A stretch of DNA of 64,000 nt from PBB1 sp965229345 (GTDB lineage Bacteria; Pseudomonadota; Gammaproteobacteria; Burkholderiales; Burkholderiaceae_C), in contig OZ245872.1 of the NCBI GenBank assembly GCA_965229345.1, forward strand, positions 124,001-188,000, written 5' to 3'. Both the position numbers and the translations under genes were made by a program. Positions 56,866 to 64,000 of this stretch are shown piece by piece. Below the pieces are notes generated by a model, which saw only the letters and a program-made list of their open reading frames with translations, searched no databases and was not told where the DNA came from. Every line of letters begins with the position of its first letter. The stretch's first letter is position 1.

Positions 56866-58719
56866 TCACGGTGTTGACGCCACGGCGGGCGCGGCGTCTG
56901 CGCTGTCGCTGCGGCTTTGCTGCAGTTGCCACATCTGTGCATAGCGCGCGCCCAGGGCGAGCAGTTCGGCATGCGAGCCGCGCTCCACGATGCGGCCGTG
57001 CTCCATCACCAGGATCTGGTGCGCATCGACCACCGTCGACAACCGGTGCGCGATGACCAGCGTGGTCTTGTTCTGCGCCACGCCCTGCAGTTCGGCCTGG
57101 ATGGCGCGCTCGTTGGCGGAGTCGAGCGCCGAGGTCGCTTCGTCGAAGATCAATATCGGCGGCGCCTTCAGCAGCGTGCGAGCGATCGCTACCCGCTGCT
57201 TCTCGCCACCTGAGAGCTTCAGCCCACGCTCGCCCACCATCGTGTCGTAGCCCTTCGGCGTCGATGCGATGAAGCCGTGGATGTGGGCTGCCTGCGCCGC
57301 CGCTTCGACCTCGCTGCGCGCGGCCGTGGTGCGGCCGTAGGCAATGTTGTATTCGATGGTGTCATTGAACAGCACGGTGTCCTGCGGCACGATGCCGATC
57401 GCCTGCCGCAGGCTGTGCTGGGTCACGCTGCGGATGTCCTGGCCGGCGATCTCGATGCGGCCAGCCGACACGTCGTAGAAGCGGAACATCAGCCGCGCCA
57501 GCGTGCTCTTGCCCGAGCCCGACGGGCCGACCACCGCGACCGTCTTGCCGGCCGGGATGTCGAAGCTGATGTCGTGCAGGATGGTGCGGTCGGGGTCGTA
57601 GCCGAACCGCACATTGCGGAACCGGACTTCGGCGCCCGTGCCTTCGATGGCCAGCGGCTGCGCCCCCGGCGAGTCGGCCACCTCGCGGTTCTGGCCGAGC
57701 AGCGAGAACATCTTCTCCATGTCGATGATCGACTGCTTGATCTCGCGGTAGATCACGCCCAGGAAGTTCAGCGGGATGTAGAGCTGGATCATCAGCGCGT
57801 TGACCAGCACCAGGTCGCCGAGGGTCATCGTGCCGGCGACCACGCCCTCGGTGGCGCGCCACACCAGCAGCGTGACGGCGGTGGCGATGATCAGGCTCTG
57901 CCCCAGGTTCAGCACCGACAGCGAGGTCTGCGACTTGATCGACGCGCGCTCCAGCCGCTGCAGGTTCTCGTCGTAGCGCGCCTGCTCGAACTTCTCGTTG
58001 CTGAAGTACTTGACCGTCTCGTAATTGATCAGCGCATCGACCGCCTTGGTGCTGGCCTTCGAATCCTGCTCGTTCATCGCGCGCCTGAACGCGGTGCGCC
58101 ACTCGGTCACCGTGACGGTGAAGACGATGTAGAGCAGCAGCGCACTGAAGGTGATCGCGGCGAACCAGCCGTCGAACTTGGCCGACAGCAAGCTGATGAC
58201 CAAGGTGATCTCGACCAGCGTCGGGACGATGTTGTAGATCAGGTAGTTCAAGAGCGACTGGATCGAACGTGCGCCACGGTCGATGTCGCGCGAGACACCA
58301 CCAGTCTGCCGTTCCAGGTGAAAGCGCAGGCTCAACGACAGCAGGTGGTCAAAGGTTTCCAACCCGATGCGGCGGGCGATGCGTGCGGCCACCGGATAGA
58401 ACAGGAATTCGCGCAGCTCGGTGAACAGCGTGATCGACAGCCGCAGCGCGCCGTAGCCGATCAGCAGCGCCACCGGCACCACCAGCACGGCCTGCGGATC
58501 GCCGGGCTTCAGCGCCAATGCGTCGACCAGGCTCTTGAGCACCAGCGGCACGCCCACGTTGGCGACCTTGGCGGCGATCAGGCAAGCCAGTGCGAGGGCC
58601 ACCCGGTAGCGCCACTGCCAGACGTAAGGCAGCAACTTCTTCAGCGTGGTCCAGTCGGAGCGGGGTACGGCCGCGGCGGCATCGGCAGTCGGGGACGGGG
58701 TCAGCGTGGCAGGGCGCAT
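56866..58719 (-). CDS. Atm1-type ABC exporter (half transporter)
   Basis: The 617-residue half transporter has six membrane helices (about residues 35-325) and a C-terminal ATPase. Walker A is VVGPSGSGKSTLARL, the signature LSGGEKQRVAIARTLL, Walker B ILIFDEATSALDSANE, and the H loop VIAHRLSTV. The segment RDIDRGARSIQSLLNYLIYN, core DRGARSIQSLLNYL, is characteristic of the ABCB7/Atm1 group, which exports glutathione derivatives and supports Fe-S or heavy-metal homeostasis. It is divergent from the thioesterase gene (67 bases between starts) and upstream of gltI on the same strand. The substrate is inferred only. Confidence 0.9.
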   Translation of the reverse strand: MRPATLTPSPTADAAAAVPRSDWTTLKKLLPYVWQWRYRVALALACLIAAKVANVGVPLVLKSLVDALALKPGDPQAVLVVPVALLIGYGALRLSITLFTELREFLFYPVAARIARRIGLETFDHLLSLSLRFHLERQTGGVSRDIDRGARSIQSLLNYLIYNIVPTLVEITLVISLLSAKFDGWFAAITFSALLLYIVFTVTVTEWRTAFRRAMNEQDSKASTKAVDALINYETVKYFSNEKFEQARYDENLQRLERASIKSQTSLSVLNLGQSLIIATAVTLLVWRATEGVVAGTMTLGDLVLVNALMIQLYIPLNFLGVIYREIKQSIIDMEKMFSLLGQNREVADSPGAQPLAIEGTGAEVRFRNVRFGYDPDRTILHDISFDIPAGKTVAVVGPSGSGKSTLARLMFRFYDVSAGRIEIAGQDIRSVTQHSLRQAIGIVPQDTVLFNDTIEYNIAYGRTTAARSEVEAAAQAAHIHGFIASTPKGYDTMVGERGLKLSGGEKQRVAIARTLLKAPPILIFDEATSALDSANERAIQAELQGVAQNKTTLVIAHRLSTVVDAHQILVMEHGRIVERGSHAELLALGARYAQMWQLQQSRSDSADAAPAVASTP

Positions 58720-58786
58720 GAGTCAGACGAAAGAAAGAACCGCATGGAAGAATGGACCGCAGACACACCAACACAGGTCACGCAAT

Positions 58787-59248
58787 ATGCCCCAGAACAC
58801 GACCGCCTCCGAGGCTGACAGCAACCGGGGTTCTGGCGAGGACCCGTCGCAACTCAGCGCCCCGGTCGAGCTGCCACCCGATTCGAGCCTGGTGATGCGG
58901 GTGATGCCGATGCCGGCCGATACCAACATGAGCGGCGGCGTGTTCGGCGGCTGGATCATGGCGCAGGTGGACATCGCCGGCTCGGTGCTGCCGGCACGTG
59001 TCTCGCGCGGCCGCGTGACCACGGTGGCGGTGAACCGCTTCATCTTCAAGCAGCCGGTCAGCGTCGGCGATCTGCTGAGTTTCTACGCCCGCGTCGAGCG
59101 CATCGGCACCACCTCGATCACGGTGCACGTCGAGGTCTACGCCGAGCGCAACCCAGCGCTGCCGCACGTCGTCAAGGTCACCGACGCCAGCCTGACCTAT
59201 GTGGCGATCGATCGATTCGGCAAGCCCAGACCGGTGCCCAAGGACTGA
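58787..59248 (+). CDS. Acyl-CoA thioesterase (YciA-like hot-dog fold)
   Basis: The 153-residue protein has a single hot-dog domain after a polar N-terminus of about 25 residues. VMPMPADTNMSGGVFGGWIM, core DTNMSGGVFGGWIM, carries the catalytic Asp and helix start of YciA/BACH thioesterases; SVGDLLSFYARVERIGTTSI is the dimer-interface strand, core VGDLLSFYARVERIG. It would hydrolyse acyl-CoA, controlling CoA and acyl pools. The ATG at 58787 fits the spacing to the Atm1-type gene, from which it diverges. The porin gene follows after 192 bases. Confidence 0.88.
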   Translation: MPQNTTASEADSNRGSGEDPSQLSAPVELPPDSSLVMRVMPMPADTNMSGGVFGGWIMAQVDIAGSVLPARVSRGRVTTVAVNRFIFKQPVSVGDLLSFYARVERIGTTSITVHVEVYAERNPALPHVVKVTDASLTYVAIDRFGKPRPVPKD

Positions 59249-59440
59249 TCTGGTGCATCCGACGCCGGGCGCGTCAAAGTCGTGCAGAGCCGCACCAACG
59301 CGGCTTCGTCGTTCTCACAACATGTAAGCCATTCGACGTATATCGCCCCTCCGCCTCGTCCCCCATTCTCGATTGGTCAGGTAACCGCGAGGTTTTCTGC
59401 ATTGACCAGTTCGATCAACTCAAATCAAAAGGGGTACGAG

Positions 59441-60597
59441 ATGCGTACAGAGCAAAGCGTGAAGAAGCTGGCGCTCGCCGCCGCCGTGGCAGCGTGTTCA
59501 TTGAATGCACATGCGGGCGCCACCGTCAGTTTCGGCGAAGACAAATCGATCAGCGTCGGCTTCGGCATGCGCTTCAGCGGCAGCGCTGTCGAGGACGCCG
59601 CGACAAACAACAAGAACTACTCGTCCGACTTCAGCCTGGACAGCGCCCGTATCTTCCTCGGCGGCTCGCTGAACAAGTACATCAGCGGCTTCTTCAACAC
59701 CGAGAAGGATGGCGACACGATCAAGGTGCTGGACGCCGTGGTGAAGTTCACCATCGCGCCTGAGTTCAATGTGTGGGTCGGTCGGGTGCTGTCGCCCAGC
59801 GACCGCGCCAACATGGCCGGCGCCTACTACTCCCTGGGCGGCGGCTACTGGCAAAGTGTGGCATCGCGTTACGGCTACAACGGCGGCATCTTCCGCGGTC
59901 GCGACGACGGCGTGGTGGTCTGGGGCCAGGTGGCCGATGGCAAGCTGAGCTATGCGCTGGGCGTGGCCGAAGGTCACACCTTCGGCATCGGTGCGCTGAC
60001 GCAATCGCAGGCCAAGCAGCGGGCACCAGCTCCAAGGACTCGTTCATGTACTCCGGCCGCTTGCAGTACGACTTCTGGGACGCGGAGCCCGGCTACTACG
60101 GCACCGGCAACTACCTCGGCTCGAAGGACATCCTGGCCATCGCGATTGCCGGTCGCTATCAGAAGAATGGCGTGTTGACGGGCGATCCGGTCACCCCGAC
60201 GCCAGGCGCCAAGGGCGACTACGGTTCCTACAACATCGACTTCCTGTTTGAAAAGAAGATCAAGGGCTACGGCGGCGTCTCGTTTGAAGCGGCCTACTAC
60301 GACTACGACACCGACAACCTGATCAAGAGCGAAGAAGGCAAGGCGTACTCGGCGGGTGCAGGCTACGTCTTCGAGCAGCCGGTGGGCTGGGGCAAGGTAC
60401 AGCCGTTCGTGCGGTGGCAGCGTTTCAACGCCGACAACGATGTGAACACCAAGGCCTACGACCTGGGCGTGCTTTACATCATCGACGGCTACAACGCCCA
60501 GATCAGCGCGACCTACCGCAAGCTCAAGGCCAGCGGTGGTCTGAGCGCCAAGGTGAACCAGGACTCGTTCACCGCAGCGATGCAGTTCCAGTTCTGA
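59441..60597 (+). pseudogene. Outer-membrane porin gene interrupted by a frameshift
   Basis: The gene starts at ATG 59441 with a signal peptide (MRTEQSVKKLALAAAVAACS, cleaved near AHA|GATVSF). The first frame runs to about 60020 (SLDSARIFLGGSLNKYISG and VWVGRVLSPSDRANMAG are strands of a phosphate-selective-porin-like barrel), and the second frame continues SSKDSFMYSGRLQYDFWD to the C-terminal AAMQFQF ending in Phe, as outer-membrane proteins do. One missing base between about 60002 and 60030 separates the frames; adding one base gives 385 residues. Both halves look well preserved, so the break is recent or a sequencing error near a GGG run. A strong terminator follows. Confidence 0.85.
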
Positions 60598-60616
60598 TCG
60601 CTCTCCGCGTTTGACG

Positions 60617-60653
60617 ACGCCTCCGGGCCCGGCTGCGGGCCGGGAGGCGTTTT
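60617..60653 (+). terminator. Rho-independent terminator after the porin gene
   Basis: A long GC-rich stem (ACGCCTCC... paired with ...GGAGGCGT, with an inner GGGCCCG/CGGGCC part) ends in TTTT 20 bases past the porin stop. The enoyl-CoA hydratase gene ends 11 bases later on the other strand, so the hairpin may serve both directions. Confidence 0.8.
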
Positions 60654-60663
60654 CACATCGGGA

Positions 60664-61428
60664 TCAGCCGAAAGACGAGAAATCGGGCTTGCGCTTCTGG
60701 AAGAACGCGCTGAACGCCTCGGTCGCCTCGGGGCTCGAGAGCCGCTGGCGAAACACCTCGGCTTCGGCCTCGATCGCCTCGAGCACCGCCGCCTGGGTCG
60801 CACGGCGCATCAGGCGCTTGGACTCGCGCACCGCGCCCGGCGGCAGGCTGTTGAAGCGCTCGGCCATGCGGCGTGCATGACGCACCACCTCACCGGCAGG
60901 CAGCACCGCGTTCGCGATGCGCATCTCGACCGCCTCCTCGGCGGTGAACGGATCGCCCAGCAGCAGCTTCTCTGCGGCCTGTGCATGACCGACCAGCGCC
61001 GGCACGATCAGGCTGGACGCGAACTCGGGCACCAGCCCCAGGCTCGCAAACGGCATCGCGAGCCGCGCCTCGTCGGACACATAGACGAGATCGCAGTGCA
61101 GCAGCATCGTCGTGCCGATGCCGATCGCCGCGCCCGTCACCGCCGCGACCACCGGCTTGCTGCAAGCCACCAGCGCGCGCATGAAATCGAACACCGGCGC
61201 ATCGATGGTGGCGGGGGGCCGGTTCATGAAATCGTCGATGTCGTTGCCTGAGGTGAACACACCGGGCTGGCCCACGATCAGCACGGCGCGAACGGCGGCA
61301 TCGGCGTCGGCGGCCTTCAGCGCGGCGGCCAGCTCGGCGTACATCTCCGCAGTGAGCGCGTTCTTCTTCTGCGGCCGTGCGATCTCGATCGTGGCAACGC
61401 CGTTCAAGGTGGCGGTCTTGATGCTCAT
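60664..61428 (-). CDS. Enoyl-CoA hydratase/isomerase family protein
   Basis: The 254-residue crotonase-fold enzyme hydrates or isomerises enoyl-CoA in fatty-acid breakdown. The oxyanion-hole segments are NALTAEMYAELAAALK and VTGAAIGIGTTMLLHCDLVY, core GAAIGIGTTML. MPFASLGLVPEFASSLIVP, core FASLGLVPEFASS, contains the glutamate typical of hydratases. It is 6 bases downstream of the thiolase gene on the same strand and likely co-transcribed. The exact acyl substrate is not evident. Confidence 0.9.
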   Translation of the reverse strand: MSIKTATLNGVATIEIARPQKKNALTAEMYAELAAALKAADADAAVRAVLIVGQPGVFTSGNDIDDFMNRPPATIDAPVFDFMRALVACSKPVVAAVTGAAIGIGTTMLLHCDLVYVSDEARLAMPFASLGLVPEFASSLIVPALVGHAQAAEKLLLGDPFTAEEAVEMRIANAVLPAGEVVRHARRMAERFNSLPPGAVRESKRLMRRATQAAVLEAIEAEAEVFRQRLSSPEATEAFSAFFQKRKPDFSSFG

Positions 61429-61434
61429 GTCTGG

Positions 61435-62631
61435 TCAGACTCGTTCAAAGATGCCCGCAGCGCCCTGCCCGGTGCCCACGCACATCGTCACCATGCCGTA
61501 CTTCAGGTTGTGGCGACGCAGGGCATGCACCACGGTGGCCGCGCGGATCGCACCGGTGGCGCCCAGCGGGTGACCCAGCGCGATCGCGCCGCCCAGTGGG
61601 TTGACCCGGGCGGGGTCCAGGTTCAGCGTCCCCAGCACCGCCAGCGCCTGGGCCGCGAAGGCCTCGTTCAGCTCGATCCAGCCCAGATCGCCCGGCTGCA
61701 GGCCGGCCTGGCGCAGCGCCGCAGGAATCGCCTCGATCGGCCCGATCCCCATGATCTCAGGCGGCACGCCACGGTTGGCAAAGCTGACAAAGCGCGCCAG
61801 CGGCGTCAGCCCGTGGGTCTTGACCGCCTGGCCGCTGGCGAGGATCAGGCAAGCGGCGCCGTCGCTGGTCTGCGAGCTGTTGCCCGCCGTCACGCTGCCC
61901 TTGGCAGCGAACACCGGGCGCAGCTTGGCGAGCGCCTCGAGCGTGGTGTCGGCGCGGGGGCCCTCGTCGGTGGAAGCGGTGCGTGCCGTCAGCGTCACCT
62001 TGCCGGTCCCGAGGTCAGGCGCGCGCTCGGTGATCTCGACCGGCGTGATCTCGTCATTGAACTCGCCCGCGGCGATGGCCTTCAAGGCCTTCAGGTGCGA
62101 CTGCAGCGCGAACTCGTCTTGCGCCTCGCGCGTGACCTTCCATTGCTCGGCGACTTTTTCGGCGGTCAGGCCCATGCCGTAGGCGATGCCGAGGTTCTCG
62201 TCGCGCAGGAACACGGCCGGATTGAACGAGGGGCGGTTGCCGCTCATCGACACCATGCTCATGCTTTCCACGCCGCCGGCGATCATCACGTCGGCCTCGC
62301 CGACACGGATGCGATCGGCTGCCATCTGGATCGCTGTCAGGCCCGACGCGCAAAAGCGGTTGACGGTCACGCCGCCCACGGTGTTCGGCAGGCCTGCCAG
62401 CAGCACGCCGAGACGCGCGACGTTCAGCCCCTGCTCGCCTTCGGGCATCGCGCAGCCGATGACCGCGTCCTCGATCGCCTTCACGTCCAGCGTCGGCACC
62501 TGCTTGAGCGCGCCCTGAATGGCAGCGACCAGCAGGTCGTCGGGCCGCAGGCGGCGAAACATGCCGCGTCCCGAGCGGCCGACCGGGGTGCGGGTGGCGG
62601 CGACGATGTAGGCGTCCTGGAGTGGCTTCAT
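61435..62631 (-). CDS. Acetyl-CoA acyltransferase (thiolase)
   Basis: The 398-residue thiolase cleaves 3-ketoacyl-CoA. The nucleophilic cysteine is in VNRFCASGLTAIQM (about residue 90), the histidine in ALGHPLGATGAIR and the acid/base cysteine in GMVTMCVGTGQGAAGIFE. The size and motifs fit FadA/AcaA enzymes, with a role in beta-oxidation together with the enoyl-CoA hydratase downstream. It lies 55 bases after coaX on the minus strand. Biosynthetic (acetoacetyl-CoA-forming) use cannot be excluded. Confidence 0.93.
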   Translation of the reverse strand: MKPLQDAYIVAATRTPVGRSGRGMFRRLRPDDLLVAAIQGALKQVPTLDVKAIEDAVIGCAMPEGEQGLNVARLGVLLAGLPNTVGGVTVNRFCASGLTAIQMAADRIRVGEADVMIAGGVESMSMVSMSGNRPSFNPAVFLRDENLGIAYGMGLTAEKVAEQWKVTREAQDEFALQSHLKALKAIAAGEFNDEITPVEITERAPDLGTGKVTLTARTASTDEGPRADTTLEALAKLRPVFAAKGSVTAGNSSQTSDGAACLILASGQAVKTHGLTPLARFVSFANRGVPPEIMGIGPIEAIPAALRQAGLQPGDLGWIELNEAFAAQALAVLGTLNLDPARVNPLGGAIALGHPLGATGAIRAATVVHALRRHNLKYGMVTMCVGTGQGAAGIFERV

Positions 62632-62686
62632 GGTTCGGTCCTCGCGGGTTCGACGGGTCGGGCCTGTGATCGCAATCGGTCGGTCG

Positions 62687-63457
62687 TCAGCTGGCCACGC
62701 GCTGCGACTGCAGCGTCAGCAGGCCTTCGAAGAGCAGCGTATCGACCGTCTCGAACGGCAGGTCGGTGATGGGTGCCAGTTTGACAGCTGCGCCGCCGGT
62801 CATCAGCAGCAAAGGGGCATGGCCCGCGCGGGCCAGCAGGCGGCGGTGCATGCGCTCGATGGCGCCGGCGATCGCGTGCGCGCCGCCGCTCATCAGCGCA
62901 TCGCTGGTGTGGGTGGGAAAGTCGACGACCTCGCCGGTGGGCGCCTTCAACCCGGCCGTGCCCATCTCGAGTGCGCGCAGCATCAGACCGAAGCCGGGCA
63001 GGATCAGCCCGCCGATGAACTGACCGTCGGCGTCCAGCGCATCGACCGTCACTGCGGTGCCCACCATCACCACCAGCGCGGCGCGAGGGCGGCCCGCGGC
63101 CAGCACCCGCTGGCGCGCCGCGATCAGCGCCACCCAGCGGTCGGTGCCCAGCCGGTTCGGGTGGTCGTAGCCGTTGCGTACGCCCGCTGCCTGCGCGGTG
63201 GACACCACCCAGCGGGGCTCGAGGTTCCAGAGCTCTTCGATCTGTTCCGAGACACGCCGCTTGACGCCCTCGCCGGCGACCACGCAGCCCAGCATGGCCG
63301 ATGGCGAGAGGATCGACTTCCATTCGGTGTCGGCCAGCTGGTCCACCATCTCCAGGAACACAGCCCCCTGCGCCAGCAACAGGGCGCCGGGCCGGGCCGC
63401 GTCGTAAAGCGCCCACTTCAGCCGTGTGTTGCCGACATCGACGGCCAGAAAGCTCAT
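62687..63457 (-). CDS. coaX: Type III pantothenate kinase
   Basis: The 256-residue kinase phosphorylates pantothenate in the first step of CoA synthesis. It has the acetate-kinase-superfamily phosphate motif FLAVDVGNTRLKWAL, the pantothenate loop NRLGTDRWVALIAA and VMVGTAVTVDALD with the second phosphate motif. Type III enzymes need a monovalent cation and are not feedback-inhibited by CoA. In related species birA precedes coaX; here the gene is preceded by a 176-base gap and the divergent ppk2 gene. The downstream thiolase and hydratase use CoA. Confidence 0.94.
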   Translation of the reverse strand: MSFLAVDVGNTRLKWALYDAARPGALLLAQGAVFLEMVDQLADTEWKSILSPSAMLGCVVAGEGVKRRVSEQIEELWNLEPRWVVSTAQAAGVRNGYDHPNRLGTDRWVALIAARQRVLAAGRPRAALVVMVGTAVTVDALDADGQFIGGLILPGFGLMLRALEMGTAGLKAPTGEVVDFPTHTSDALMSGGAHAIAGAIERMHRRLLARAGHAPLLLMTGGAAVKLAPITDLPFETVDTLLFEGLLTLQSQRVAS

Positions 63458-63633
63458 GTACGCATCCCGAAATCCGAGTGAGGCGGGGTCGACAAAAACC
63501 TGGAGGAGCCAGCGTGGCGCAAGCGTTTCATCGGCGGCGATTGTGACGGCAAACCCCGGCCCGGCCGGGCACTACACTGGATCACACCCGTGCCGATTTC
63601 GCCGGCCCCAGCGTCGCCTCCATCATCGTCACC

Positions 63634-64000
63634 ATGCCTGCAACATCCGACAAGCGCGACATCGACCTGGCCGCGTACCGCCACAGCAGCGCAGGCAAGG
63701 GCAAGCCCTTCGATCTGAAGCGTATCGACCCGGCTGCCAAGCCTTTTTCCAGCGGCGACAAGTCCCGGGACAAGGTGACGTTGAGCGCCCTGGCGCTCGA
63801 AGTCGACGAACTGCAGAACCTGCTCTACGCCAACCGCAAGCAGCGCTTGCTGGTGGTGCTGCAGGGTCTGGACACCAGCGGCAAGGACGGCACGGTGCGC
63901 GGCGTGTTCAGCAACACCAGCCCGCTGGGCGTGCATGCGGTCGGCTGGAAGGCCCCGAACGAGGACGAGCTGGCGCACGACTACCTGTGGCGCATCCACC
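63634..64000 (+). CDS. Polyphosphate kinase 2 family protein, N-terminal part (cut by window edge)
   Basis: The first 122 codons are in the window, starting at ATG 63634. The Walker A-like loop is LQGLDTSGKDGTVRGVF and a downstream conserved motif is ELAHDYLWRIH, both typical of PPK2 enzymes that transfer phosphate between polyphosphate and nucleotides. The form GLDTSGKDGT with SPLGV resembles class III/II single-domain PPK2, but class cannot be fixed from the fragment. The N-terminal 50 residues are polar. It diverges from coaX. Confidence 0.88.
   Translation, partial: MPATSDKRDIDLAAYRHSSAGKGKPFDLKRIDPAAKPFSSGDKSRDKVTLSALALEVDELQNLLYANRKQRLLVVLQGLDTSGKDGTVRGVFSNTSPLGVHAVGWKAPNEDELAHDYLWRIH

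Noticed and set aside
1..64000. CRISPR arrays, IS elements, prophage genes, tRNA or rRNA genes, defence systems
   Set aside because: I looked for regularly spaced repeats, transposase or integrase motifs, cloverleaf ends and known defence domains and saw none; the gene content is core and base composition is even.

Overview
The window reads as one contiguous piece of chromosome from a GC-rich betaproteobacterium of the order Burkholderiales, probably near the Leptothrix/Rubrivivax/Comamonadaceae group. The basis is gene order (gpsA-secB-grxC, rubredoxin-thiD-hemL, a full division/cell-wall cluster ending in ftsZ-lpxC), protein character and codon use. The genus cannot be fixed from the sequence alone. 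Most genes lie on the minus strand. There is no IS element, prophage, CRISPR array, tRNA or rRNA; the only RNA gene is rnpB.

Layout. 1-2.3 kb: gpsA (cut by the window edge), secB, grxC, a membrane-anchored rhodanese and gpmA. 2.4-6.9 kb: an operon algH-ruvX-pyrR-pyrB-pyrX-plsC, in which pyrX is a dihydroorotase homologue that has lost most metal ligands. 7-8.4 kb: a photolyase. 8.4-19.2 kb: a type IV pilus-type chemosensory operon pilG-pilH-pilI-pilJ-pilL, with a 2142-residue CheA hybrid, a PilJ with no periplasmic domain, and a diguanylate cyclase at its end. 19.2-24.2 kb: rubredoxin, a divergent ThiD, hemL, mpl, a YqiA-like esterase and a small membrane protein. 24.3-42.9 kb: lpxC plus the whole dcw cluster (mraZ-rsmH-ftsL-ftsI-murE-murF-mraY-murD-ftsW-murG-murC-ddlB-ftsQ-ftsA-ftsZ), mostly translationally coupled. 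43-49.4 kb: an NnrU-like membrane protein, a GGDEF-EAL protein, a periplasmic alpha-carbonic anhydrase and a Bcr/CflA exporter. 49.5-49.8 kb: rnpB. 49.8-53.5 kb: pyrC-NYN-DUF3025-htpX. 53.6-56.7 kb: a glutamate/aspartate ABC importer. 56.9-64 kb: an Atm1-type ABC exporter, a thioesterase, a frameshifted porin gene, two beta-oxidation genes, coaX and the start of a PPK2 gene.

How it fits together. The window is largely core biology: de novo pyrimidine synthesis (pyrB with its inactive partner, and the catalytic pyrC 48 kb away), peptidoglycan precursor synthesis and recycling (mur genes, ddlB, mpl), divisome assembly (fts genes) and lipid A commitment (lpxC). The most unusual local biology is the pilus chemosensory operon: it lacks methylation enzymes, its transducer appears to have no external sensor, and it is linked to c-di-GMP output. 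I did not find a clearly undescribed defence or mobile system.
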